Notes under the pieces: model-generated | What the model was told of the DNA's origin: nothing | Databases searched by the model: none | Seen by the model: only the letters and a program-made list of their open reading frames with translations | Part shown: piece after piece, positions 36,188 to 44,037 of the stretch | How positions within the stretch are numbered: position 1 is the stretch's first letter | Layout of the letters: every line of letters starts with the position of its first letter | Position numbers and translations under genes: made by a program | From: Phycisphaeraceae bacterium | GTDB taxonomy: Bacteria; Planctomycetota; Phycisphaerae; Phycisphaerales; UBA1924 | Direction: 5' to 3' | DNA length: 64,000 nt | NCBI GenBank assembly: GCA_023898685.1 | Contig: CP060234.1 | Location: forward strand, 1,116,001 to 1,180,000

Positions 36188-36219
36188 AACCGCTCATTTT
36201 GTCAGAATCGCGGTTTTTT
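36188..36219 (+). terminator. Possible weak terminator after the HD-GYP gene
   Basis: AACCGC (36188-36193) and GCGGTT (36210-36215) form a 6-bp stem with a 16-nt loop followed by a run of T to 36219. The stem is short, so confidence is low. Confidence 0.35.
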
Positions 36220-36255
36220 GGGATCGCGATCGTCGAATCTGGCGTACAAGTAGCC

Positions 36256-38214
36256 ATGCGCACCACGCCGACGAAACGCCTCCCCTGGGCGACCGCCCTG
36301 ATCGCCTTGCTGGCCCTCGCCCTGCCCGCCTGGGCGAAGACGGTCTACTGGCCGAGCCAGTTCAACCAGTACCCCGAGGTCTCCTACGACCGATCGGCCG
36401 AGTCCGACAACTTCGTCGTCTTCTGGGGCACGCTCGCGGGGCTCGACCCGACCACGGCCCCCGCCGACATCCGCTTCGACCCGGCCAGCGTGCTCAGCCA
36501 GCTCGAGAGCGTCTACACGACCTACATCGACCAGCTCGGTTACCTCGACGACACCGTGGGCAACCTCGCCCTCTACAAGATCATCGTCGTGATGAACGAC
36601 ACCTGGAGCAGCGCGCCCTGGACGGGCTGGGCGTTCGGCGGGCCGTACGACTCGACGATCGGGGCGATGTGGGTGCACCCGGGCGCGGTCCACGAGCCGA
36701 GCTGGGTGCTGGCCCACGAGTTCGCCCACTCGCTGCAGAACCAGGTCTGGATCGACAACCCGGGGCACGGCTTCATCAACTTCGAGCCCACCGGCTTCTT
36801 CTGGGAGACGCACGCCCAGTTCATGGCCGAGCAGCACTACCCCACGATCCTCGAGGGCACCGACTTCATCCGCTTCTTCAACACGGCCCACTTCCACTGG
36901 GGGTCGACGCGGCATCACTACGGCAACACGCTCTTCCTGCGCTACCTCCAGGACACATTCGGCATCGAGCTGGTCAACCGGCTCTGGCGTGAGTCGATCG
37001 CCGGGAGCGAGACGCCCATCGACACGCTCAAGCGGATCGAGGGGTGGAGCCAGCAGACGCTCAACGATCAGTTCGGCCACTACGCGATGAGGAACGTCAC
37101 GTTCGACTACTCGAACGGCGCCGAGATGCGGCACACCGTTCAAGACGAGCTCGACCACAACCTCATCGCCCGGATGTACACCGCGCTCGAGCCGATGCTC
37201 GGCCAGCCCGGAGCATACAAGGTGCCGGCCTACACGGCGCCGCAGGACTACGGCTACAACATCGTCCAGCTCATCCCGGATTCGCCCGACGCGACCATCC
37301 ACATGACCTTCTACGGGCAGGAGAACACGCCCGCGGGCGGCGCGGGCTACCGCTTCGGCTTCGTCGCGGTTGATGGCGACACCCCCCGCTACAGCCCGCT
37401 CTACAAGATCGTTGGCGGTATCGAGACGGACGTCAGCTTCACGATGCAGCCGAACGAAGACTCGCTCTATCTCGTCGTGCTCGGCGCGCCGCAGACGCAC
37501 CACGACTATGTCTGGGAGCCTGGCTGGCCCAAGATCTGGCGCTATCCGTGGCAGATCCGCCTCGACGGCGCGACGCCCACCGTGAACAACCACAAGGGCA
37601 TCGCGGGGCACACCCACGTCAACGGCGGGGGCTTCGTCGCCGCGACGGCCCACGTCACCTCGAACGTCTACGTCGGCCCGAACGCGCAGGTGCTGGGCAA
37701 CGCCCAGGTCTCCGGCAACGTGCGGATCGAGGACCAGGCGAGCGTCGTGAGCTACACCAACATCTACGGCGACATCACGATCCGCGACGCGGCGTACGTC
37801 GGCTGGGCCACGCTCCGCGATTCGGTGCTCCTCGATGAATCCGCGATGCACTTCGGCGACGCGAGCGGCACGTTCCACGCCGGGGGCGATGCCGAGGGGC
37901 CCTCGCCGTGCAGCGAGGGCTACTACCGCCAGGTCCCGCACCCCAACAACGGGCGCGAGTGGTGCGACGGTCTGACTGATCACCCCGCGAATATCGATAT
38001 CAACCCCGAATTCCCCGACCACGTCTTCTCGCCGAGGGGGTGCAACCCGGCCGACCTCGCCGAGCCCTTTGGCCTGCTCGACCTCGACGACATCTCGGGG
38101 TTCATCTCGGCCTTCATCGGGGCCGATCCGGCGGCGGACCTGAACGGCGATGGGCTGCTCGATCTGGGCGACCTGCAGGTGTTCGTGACGAGCTTCCTCG
38201 CCGGGTGCCCGTGA
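36256..38214 (+). CDS. Secreted metallopeptidase-like protein with beta-helix segment and GC-type dockerin
   Basis: A 652-residue exported protein. The ATG at 36256 opens a signal peptide (MRTTPTKRLPWATALIALLA..AWA). The first ~330 residues contain HEFAH at 154-158, the HExxH zinc motif, followed by FEPTGFFWETHAQF, and look like a DUF6055-type peptidase domain. A middle beta region is followed by repeated hexapeptides near residues 470-535 (NAQVLGNAQVSGNVRIEDQ), the pattern of a left-handed beta-helix. The last ~57 residues are a dockerin-like calcium-loop pair (LDLDDISGFISAF; DLNGDGLLDLGDLQVFV) ending FLAGCP. Function beyond likely proteolysis or surface binding is unknown. Confidence 0.8.
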   Translation: MRTTPTKRLPWATALIALLALALPAWAKTVYWPSQFNQYPEVSYDRSAESDNFVVFWGTLAGLDPTTAPADIRFDPASVLSQLESVYTTYIDQLGYLDDTVGNLALYKIIVVMNDTWSSAPWTGWAFGGPYDSTIGAMWVHPGAVHEPSWVLAHEFAHSLQNQVWIDNPGHGFINFEPTGFFWETHAQFMAEQHYPTILEGTDFIRFFNTAHFHWGSTRHHYGNTLFLRYLQDTFGIELVNRLWRESIAGSETPIDTLKRIEGWSQQTLNDQFGHYAMRNVTFDYSNGAEMRHTVQDELDHNLIARMYTALEPMLGQPGAYKVPAYTAPQDYGYNIVQLIPDSPDATIHMTFYGQENTPAGGAGYRFGFVAVDGDTPRYSPLYKIVGGIETDVSFTMQPNEDSLYLVVLGAPQTHHDYVWEPGWPKIWRYPWQIRLDGATPTVNNHKGIAGHTHVNGGGFVAATAHVTSNVYVGPNAQVLGNAQVSGNVRIEDQASVVSYTNIYGDITIRDAAYVGWATLRDSVLLDESAMHFGDASGTFHAGGDAEGPSPCSEGYYRQVPHPNNGREWCDGLTDHPANIDINPEFPDHVFSPRGCNPADLAEPFGLLDLDDISGFISAFIGADPAADLNGDGLLDLGDLQVFVTSFLAGCP

Positions 38215-38250
38215 CGCGGCCCGTGGGATCCTGAGCCCGCCTCGCCATTC

Positions 38251-39534
38251 TCAGTCCGTGCGTTCGCTGTAGTCGACGAGCCCCTGCCGGTAGATACCCC
38301 GCAGGCCCTTGATGTCGCCGTCGCCGCTCCGATCGACCTCGAGACGGAATCCCGGCACGCCCTCGAGGACGAACGTGTCCTCTCCCACGCAAATGAGCCT
38401 CCGCCAGCCCGCGGCCGCGACCGCGCGCGAGTACCAGAGCCCCCCGTCGCGTACCTCGATCTGCCGTTCGCCGTAGTCGCCCGCGATCTCGCGCATGGCC
38501 GGTTCGTCGATCGGCTCGCCGCCCGCGGCCACGCGACGGCCGATGAGCCCCCACGCGGCCCGGTCGGCGACGACGGGGTCGTCCGACTCGCTGAGTGTTT
38601 CGAGCGCCAGCCCGATCGCGGTGTCGAGCGCATCGCCCGCGGGCACCACGACGTCCGGCTCGATGCCGGTGCCCTCCCAGTCATCCCCGGTCACCGGGTT
38701 GATCGCCCGTCCGACCGGGATCATCGCCACGAACGGGCCGCCTTCGAGCCGAACGGGGTCGACCGGGTGCGCCCCGCCTCCCGTGCGTTCGCCGACGATG
38801 GTCGCACGCTTCCGTGTCTTGAGGTTGTAGGTGAACTCTTCGGCCCCCGAGAAGGTGAAGTTGCTGGTGAGCACCCAGACGGGCGTGTCGGGCATCGCGT
38901 CGCACTTCAGGATCTCGGGCTGCGTCCAGAACTCTCGGGTCGTGTCGGTCGGCCTGTTGTAGAGGCTGTTGAGGTGGACCGGCTGGCCCGGATCGAAGAG
39001 GTAGGTGCACATCGCCTGCACCGTCTCCGGGTCGCCCCCGCCGTTGCCCCGCATGTCGAAGATCAGCGCGTCCGAGCCTTGCAGAAGCTGCATCGCGGCG
39101 TGCACCATCGGCTCGGCGAACTGGCGCCGGGCGAACTCGGTCATGTCGACGTACCCGATGTTCCCGTCGAGCCGCTCGATCCGGCGGAATCCCAGCGGCC
39201 CGGTCGGGGCGGGTTCGTCTTCCGGTTCGCTCGCGGGGCCCGCATCGGGCGGGGCCGGGAAGACGCGGAAGTGGCGGTCGTGGGTCAACTGCTGCAGGTC
39301 GGTGGTGAGCCGCTGGGCGAGCATGATGCCGTCGATGTCGTCATACGCCCCGGATTCGAGGTTTGCCTCGAGCATCGCGGCGGCTTTCTCACCGACCTCG
39401 GGGAAGACGTAGTTCTCGCGGACACTCCGGGCGAGGTCGCGCACCGTGGTCTCGACGTCGGCCCGGGCGCCCGACACGATGGTCGCCAAAGCCGCGCACG
39501 CGGCGAGCACGACCGACGAAGTTCTCCGGCTCAT
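38251..39534 (-). CDS. S41-family peptidase, exported
   Basis: A 427-residue protein, started at the ATG at 39534 (GAAGGGAG upstream) to give the signal peptide MSRRTSSVVLAACAALATIV...ARA. An N-terminal helical region is followed by the tail-specific-protease fold: IFDMRGNGGGDPETVQ is the conserved strand-turn and FTFSGAEEFTYNLK carries the nucleophile Ser229. There is no PDZ domain between, so it belongs to the shorter IRBP/CtpA-like set often called 'S41 family peptidase'. The C-terminal ~90 residues resemble a small beta domain. Substrate unknown. Confidence 0.88.
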   Translation of the reverse strand: MSRRTSSVVLAACAALATIVSGARADVETTVRDLARSVRENYVFPEVGEKAAAMLEANLESGAYDDIDGIMLAQRLTTDLQQLTHDRHFRVFPAPPDAGPASEPEDEPAPTGPLGFRRIERLDGNIGYVDMTEFARRQFAEPMVHAAMQLLQGSDALIFDMRGNGGGDPETVQAMCTYLFDPGQPVHLNSLYNRPTDTTREFWTQPEILKCDAMPDTPVWVLTSNFTFSGAEEFTYNLKTRKRATIVGERTGGGAHPVDPVRLEGGPFVAMIPVGRAINPVTGDDWEGTGIEPDVVVPAGDALDTAIGLALETLSESDDPVVADRAAWGLIGRRVAAGGEPIDEPAMREIAGDYGERQIEVRDGGLWYSRAVAAAGWRRLICVGEDTFVLEGVPGFRLEVDRSGDGDIKGLRGIYRQGLVDYSERTD

Positions 39535-39763
39535 GTCCACTCCCTTCGATCTCGCCGCGCGGGCTTCCGTCGCGTGTTGGCCCTCGGCGGGGACATGGAT
39601 GCGCCGCACGCGATGGGCCGTCACCGATTCCGGATGATCGGTCCTGGCAACGCGGGTGGAGCGCGGCCGACTTCGGCGAGCTGTACGGCGTGCTCGCCCT
39701 CGCCGAACCGCCGCGATTCGCGGTCCTGTCGCGGGTTGTCCCCGACGTGGCCCGATCCCGGGC

Positions 39764-40189
39764 CTAGAGCCCCGCCATCTTCCTCAACACCCCCGCCAGC
39801 TTCGCCGGCACCTCCATCGCGCCCAGCCTCGACTGCCTGACGAGCGCGAAGTCGGCGAAGCGTTCGTCCGCCTTGATGTCCGCGAGCGTGACGGCCTTGG
39901 TCGCCGCCTTCACCGGGGCGACGTCGACCAGCACGCGCTTCGGGTCGCCCTTCGCGGTCAGGCCCGGGTGATCGGGGTCGGGGTAGGCGCCCCGGACCAC
40001 CTTCGCGAGCCCCGCGATGCGGCGTTCATCGCCCGTGTGGTAGATGAACGCCTCGTCGCCCGTCTGCATCGCCCGCATCGCCTGCTGGGCGGCGGGGTTC
40101 GCGACGCCGGTCCACGCGGTGCGCCCGTCGCGGACGAGATCGTCATAGGCGTAGTCGCCCGGCTCGGTCTTGAGCAGGTATGTGGTCAT
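39764..40189 (-). CDS. EVE-domain (PUA-like) protein
   Basis: A 141-residue single-domain protein. YLLKTEPGDYAYDDLVRDG and WTGVANPAAQQAMRAMQTGD are the typical opening of EVE domains, and FIYHTGDERRIAGLAKVVRGAYPDP completes the core. EVE domains bind modified bases in nucleic acid and are found both as stand-alone proteins (related to human THYN1) and in modification-dependent restriction systems. It overlaps the preceding gene by 4 nt (40186-40189). Its ligand here is unknown. Confidence 0.9.
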   Translation of the reverse strand: MTTYLLKTEPGDYAYDDLVRDGRTAWTGVANPAAQQAMRAMQTGDEAFIYHTGDERRIAGLAKVVRGAYPDPDHPGLTAKGDPKRVLVDVAPVKAATKAVTLADIKADERFADFALVRQSRLGAMEVPAKLAGVLRKMAGL

Positions 40190-40692
40190 GCGTCGGCTCC
40201 GGGCCGGAGGGTGAAGGCGAAGGCGTGAGCGGTCGAGGCAAGCTCGTTAATCGGCAGCGTGGTCACGCCGTCCGCCATCCCGGGCGAGCCGAAGCCCCGG
40301 ACGGGCGAGATCTCCAGCCCCGGGCCGGGGCGGCGGAGCAGATATGCCCCGGCGAGTGGCTGTGGCTCGCCGAACATCACGTCGAGTTCGACAAGCAGCG
40401 CGTCGGGCGTCAGCTCGTAGCGAATCGTGATCGGCCCCGATTCCGTGTCGAGCCGCAGCCGGGCGGAAAGGGGCGTGCGGTCCAGAATTCGCCACACCGC
40501 ATCATCCGCGCCCGCGATCCCGTCGAGCCGCAGGCGCCCCGCGAGCCAGGCGGGGTCGTCGATCTCGGGCGGGGAACGCTCGAGCAAGGTCTCGGGTGTC
40601 GCGCCGGTCAGTCGCGACAGGTCAACGAGCCCGCCCCCGAGCGGGCTGACCCAGGCGACGAGCGCGCCGGCTTCGATTCGGCAGTGGTGCAC
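40186..40692 (-). CDS. Hypothetical protein coupled to the EVE gene
   Basis: A 168-residue protein that begins MHHCRIEAGALVAWVSPLGGG and appears to be a single beta-rich cytoplasmic domain: no signal peptide, no membrane helix, no catalytic pattern that I recognise. Segments such as RLRLDTESGPITIRYELTP and LELDVMF-like strands alternate regularly. Its stop overlaps the EVE start (ATGA-type), so the two are translated together and might act together. Codon use fits the neighbours. Confidence 0.6.
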   Translation of the reverse strand: MHHCRIEAGALVAWVSPLGGGLVDLSRLTGATPETLLERSPPEIDDPAWLAGRLRLDGIAGADDAVWRILDRTPLSARLRLDTESGPITIRYELTPDALLVELDVMFGEPQPLAGAYLLRRPGPGLEISPVRGFGSPGMADGVTTLPINELASTAHAFAFTLRPGADA

Positions 40693-40718
40693 GCGGGCAC
40701 TGTACCCGGCGGGCGCAC

Positions 40719-40746
40719 AAAAAAACCCGGGGCCGAAGCCCCGGGC
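40719..40746 (-). terminator. Rho-independent terminator of the Cys-rich protein gene
   Basis: Read on the minus strand: GCCCGGGGC, loop TTCG, GCCCCGGG, then seven T. A stable UUCG-capped stem with a U-tract, placed 25 nt after the stop of the Cys-rich protein gene. It is the best canonical terminator in the window. Confidence 0.85.
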
Positions 40747-40770
40747 TCGCGGTGATTCATCTGGATGCGA

Positions 40771-41259
40771 TCAGCCGTTGTTGGCGGCGGGCTCGTCGGC
40801 CTTCTTGGCTTCCTCGCCGTCCTTGGCCAGCGGGCAGGTCGCCGGGTCGCATTCGGTCTTGTCCTTGCACTCGGGCTTGTCGGCGCAGCAACCGGGCAGC
40901 TCGGTGACGGCCATCTCGACCGTGGACTCTTCGCCCGGCTTCTGGCACTGGGTCATGGACCCCTCGCAGGAGGCCTTGCCCTCGCACTGGGCGGCCATCG
41001 CATCGGGGCACTGGCCCATCTTGCCCTCGCACTGGGCGGCCATCTCGTCGGTGCACTGGGCCGCCATTTCCTTGGTGCAGCCCGACGCCGACTCGCCGGC
41101 GCAGAGCGGGCAGTCGCCCTCGGCGCTGGTCGCCGTGACCGCCGCCTCGCCCTTGTCGTCGCAGCTGCCCAGCGGGCAGCCGGTCATCGAGTAGTTGTAC
41201 GCCCCGACCGCCCCGACGAGCACGCCGCCGACGATCGCCAAAGCCTTGCCGATTGCCAT
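40771..41259 (-). CDS. Cys-rich repeat protein with N-terminal membrane anchor
   Basis: A 162-residue protein from the ATG at 41259 (GGAGGA 10 nt upstream). One N-terminal helix (IGKALAIVGGVLVGAVGAYN) is followed by GCPLGSC, similar to the GCxxGxC segment of small DUF6132-type membrane proteins. The rest holds about twenty cysteines in a periodic pattern: KEMAAQC, DEMAAQC and DAMAAQC units, then PECKDKTECDPATCPLAK, with acidic Asp/Glu between them. Regular Cys spacing suggests metal or cluster binding or disulfides; I know no family for the repeat part. A terminator follows. Function unknown. Confidence 0.7.
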   Translation of the reverse strand: MAIGKALAIVGGVLVGAVGAYNYSMTGCPLGSCDDKGEAAVTATSAEGDCPLCAGESASGCTKEMAAQCTDEMAAQCEGKMGQCPDAMAAQCEGKASCEGSMTQCQKPGEESTVEMAVTELPGCCADKPECKDKTECDPATCPLAKDGEEAKKADEPAANNG

Positions 41260-41450
41260 AGTCCATTCCTCCAGATCTGTGTGTTTCGCCCGCAAGCAGG
41301 TCGGCGGGTATCGGTTCAAATGCTGACAGGGCTGAGGATAGCGGCGACCGGACTTGATTTCGAGCAAAATGCCGCCGCTGGAATCCCGCCGCGCCCGCCA
41401 GTTGTGGGGGAGTTATCGGACACACGGACAGGCGCCGCCCCCGAGCACGC

Positions 41451-42293
41451 TCAGGCGAGCTTCACCTCCGCGATGAACAGCAGCCGCGGTTCGGCCTCGT
41501 CTGTCATGATCGCGAGGCGGATCGGGCCGGTCTGATCGATATTCACGTCGATCCCGCGGAGCAGCTTGCCGTCGGACGCGAACGAGATCACCTCGCTCGT
41601 TGGATTGTCGTTCTCGTCGAGCACAACGAGCTTGTAGCCCGTGCGATCGGGGAAATTCAGGACGTAGAGCCGGGCCTCCCGGCTGTCCGGGCTGTGCCAG
41701 AGCATCGCCTTGGCGCGCCCGAAGTCGGCGACCGGCTTGAACTGCGCCCGCTGCGAGGCCGGATCGAAGAGCGTGGCCTCGAGGTGGTCGATCCCGATCC
41801 GGTCGATCAGCAGATCGAGCTGGGCGCTGTTCCGCACCCCGTTGAATTCCTGCTTGAGCTGGATGTGCAGCACGCCCAGCACGACCACCGCCACCGCGAG
41901 GGCCACCGTGGCCACGCGCCAGCCGGCGCTCACGCGGCGGGCGCGTTGCAGCCGCGGCGGACGCGAAACGGGCTCGTGCGCCACCGACCGCGCCGCGGTC
42001 GGGGCTGGGGGGGCCTTGCGGCGGGCGCTCTCGCCCGCGATCCGGCCCAGCACGCGCTCGCGGAGCGAAGCCGGGGGCTCGACATCGGGCAGCAGGTCGC
42101 CGCTGGCGGCGATGCGGGCCTGCTCGGCCCGGATGAGCTCCTGGAGCGTGGCAGGGGCGGCGCGGAAGCCCGCGTCGAACGCGGCGCGGTCCTCGTCATC
42201 GAGCAGGCCGAGCGCGTCGGGCCCGACGAGCTCGAGCAGCTCATCGGTCGGCATCGGCCTGAGGTTCGGGTTGTGGGGGTCGTCGGGTGTCAT
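41451..42293 (-). CDS. RskA-like anti-sigma factor
   Basis: A 280-residue single-pass membrane protein. Residues ~1-60 (ELLELVGPDALGLLDDEDRAAFDAGF) form a cytoplasmic sigma-binding region without the HxxxCxxC zinc motif, like RskA-type anti-sigmas. A hydrophobic helix near residues 118-138 (WRVATVALAVAVVVLGVL) and a ~140-residue outer domain follow (RAKAMLWHSPDSREARLYVLN). It starts 4 nt before the end of the sigma gene (ATGA at 42290-42293), so the pair is translationally coupled. It should hold the sigma factor until an envelope signal releases it. Confidence 0.85.
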   Translation of the reverse strand: MTPDDPHNPNLRPMPTDELLELVGPDALGLLDDEDRAAFDAGFRAAPATLQELIRAEQARIAASGDLLPDVEPPASLRERVLGRIAGESARRKAPPAPTAARSVAHEPVSRPPRLQRARRVSAGWRVATVALAVAVVVLGVLHIQLKQEFNGVRNSAQLDLLIDRIGIDHLEATLFDPASQRAQFKPVADFGRAKAMLWHSPDSREARLYVLNFPDRTGYKLVVLDENDNPTSEVISFASDGKLLRGIDVNIDQTGPIRLAIMTDEAEPRLLFIAEVKLA

Positions 42294-42880
42294 CCTGAAA
42301 CTTCCTCTCCGACGCATTCTCGGAGACGGACCAAAGCTCGACTGAGTGCCGACTTGATGGTGCCGAGCGGCGTGTCGAGCTCCTCACTGATCTGCCGGAG
42401 TGTCTGTCCCCCCAAGTAGGATCGGATCACAACGGTCCTCTGCAACTCCGGTAAGGCGTCGACGCGTTTCATCAACTCGCCGAAGCGTTCGTCCTGTTCG
42501 AGAGGGCTGGGCTCAGGGGGTATCGCCCCCGAACCCCTCTGGCTCTCGTCCATCGATACGGTCGAAACCCGCGAGCGGGTCCGCCGAAGTCGATCAACAA
42601 TGTGCCTTCTCGTGATCAGCATCACCCAAGTCACCAGGGCCGCCCGATCGGCGTCGAAACGGTCGGCTGTGCGCCACAGACGAACAAAGACTTCCTGCAC
42701 GGCGTCCTCGGCCTCCGGGCGGGTGGGCAACGTCTGATAAGCCATCCTGAACACCAGCGAAACGAACCGGTCGTAGAGCTCGGCGATGGCCTGCTGGTCG
42801 TCCGCCGCCACGCGGCGCATCAGGGCCGCATCCTCGTCGCGCGTGCCGCCGGAGTCATTCTGTGGGGCTGAATCGGGCAT
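42290..42880 (-). CDS. ECF-type RNA polymerase sigma factor
   Basis: A 196-residue sigma-70-family protein. Sigma-2 is seen as AELYDRFVSLVFRMAYQTLP and EAEDAVQEVFVRLWRTADRFD (core-binding and -10 recognition); sigma-4 as LPELQRTVVIRSYLGGQTLRQ then ISEELDTPLGTIKSALSRAL, the -35-binding helix-turn-helix. The start at 42880 (MPDSAPQNDSGG) gives the normal length; the frame is open for ~40 residues upstream with no coding character. The downstream anti-sigma gene overlaps by 4 nt. Target promoters are unknown. Confidence 0.9.
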   Translation of the reverse strand: MPDSAPQNDSGGTRDEDAALMRRVAADDQQAIAELYDRFVSLVFRMAYQTLPTRPEAEDAVQEVFVRLWRTADRFDADRAALVTWVMLITRRHIVDRLRRTRSRVSTVSMDESQRGSGAIPPEPSPLEQDERFGELMKRVDALPELQRTVVIRSYLGGQTLRQISEELDTPLGTIKSALSRALVRLRECVGEEVSG

Positions 42881-43185
42881 GTCTGGGCGTGGTTCGTGCA
42901 CGGCTCGGCATCCGCCGGATGCGGCAGCATACCAGAATCGCCAGAACCTCCCCAAAGAACCTGTGAGATGAAATCCGGTTCCATCGCTTACAAAGACGAT
43001 AATCATGGTGGCGTGACACGGGCCGACCCCGGCGCAGATGATCGGAGAATAGTTGGGGATGCACGTATTGTGTCACAACATCTCAGAATCAGGCGTTGTG
43101 CCTAGTTCCCTGTTGCGTTACATTGGCGGGGTGGGGATGAGCGGTTTCGGGGGTTTCCCCGGACGCGAAGTCCCGGCGGAGACTT
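42881..43185. other. 305-nt divergent gap between sigma and prepilin-like genes
   Basis: No gene is supported. It must hold promoters for both directions. Toward the prepilin-like gene, a -35 TTGTGC at 43096-43101 and -10 TACATT at 43119-43124 (17-nt spacer) are a plausible pair. No clear ECF-type promoter could be assigned for the sigma gene. Confidence 0.4.
43096..43124 (+). promoter_or_regulatory. Possible promoter of the prepilin-like gene
   Basis: TTGTGC, 17 nt, TACATT, ending 61 nt before the GTG at 43186. Both boxes are imperfect. Confidence 0.35.
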
Positions 43186-43959
43186 GTGGTGGGATCACCG
43201 CGTGTCCATCTTGACCGGGTGGTTGGCGGGACCGGCGGGCGACGCGGGTTCACGCTGATCGACCTGCTCGTCTCGATCGCGGTGATCGCGGTGCTGATTG
43301 CGATCGCGCTTCCCTCCCTGAAACTGGTGCACGACACCTCGCGGCGTGTGGTGTGCGCCTCCAACCTGAGGCAGGTCGGCCTCGGGATCCACATGTACGC
43401 CACCGAAAACAACTCGGAGTTGCCGTACAGCAGCTACACCCACGGGGACTGGGGCACCGACCCGATGGTGATCCGCATGGTCGCCGACGTGCGCGGAGAA
43501 TACGCGTCGTGGTGGGACGGGCTCGGCGTGCTCTATGAGCAGGGCTATCTGAGCGACGGCCGGATTTTCTACTGCCCATCGCACACCGGAACCCACACAT
43601 TCGACACGTACGCCGACCAGTTCGCCGGCGAGCAGGGCGAGGTCCTGTCGAACTACGGGTACCGTGCCCAGGTGCTGGACGACCGCGGGCGCCCGCACGA
43701 TCGGCTCAACCAGATCGTCGACTCGGCGGCGCTCGTCTCGGACGGCTTCCGCGAGATCGCCGACATCAACCACGCCAGGGGCATGAACGTGCTCCGGGCC
43801 GGGATGTCGGTCGACTGGTTCGCCGACACGACGAACTGGATGCTGGACACCGCCAGCCAGGCCGGCGAGGGGCTCGACGACCCGGGTTGGCAGGAACGCT
43901 GGCGCCGGCTCGACCACCCGACACCGACCGGGGGCCTGTTCGGCGGCTTCTTCAACTGA
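43186..43959 (+). CDS. Prepilin-type protein with FTLIDLL start
   Basis: A 257-residue product from a GTG start at 43186 (no stronger start nearby). A 21-residue basic leader ending in RRG precedes FTLIDLLVSIAVIAVLIAIAL: the prepilin-peptidase cleavage site and hydrophobic helix are clear, but the conserved Glu5 is replaced by Asp. The soluble part includes CASNLRQVGLGIHMYATENN, a motif common in planctomycete DUF1559-type pilin-like proteins. The gene lies opposite the ECF sigma gene and is not in a secretion cluster. Role unknown. Confidence 0.78.
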   Translation: MVGSPRVHLDRVVGGTGGRRGFTLIDLLVSIAVIAVLIAIALPSLKLVHDTSRRVVCASNLRQVGLGIHMYATENNSELPYSSYTHGDWGTDPMVIRMVADVRGEYASWWDGLGVLYEQGYLSDGRIFYCPSHTGTHTFDTYADQFAGEQGEVLSNYGYRAQVLDDRGRPHDRLNQIVDSAALVSDGFREIADINHARGMNVLRAGMSVDWFADTTNWMLDTASQAGEGLDDPGWQERWRRLDHPTPTGGLFGGFFN

Positions 43960-44037
43960 ATCTCGCGAAACCATCGCCTCATCCCTGACGGCCCGCGGGT
44001 GGTGTCGTTGTCCCGGCTCGGGGTGTAAAGTGTCGGC

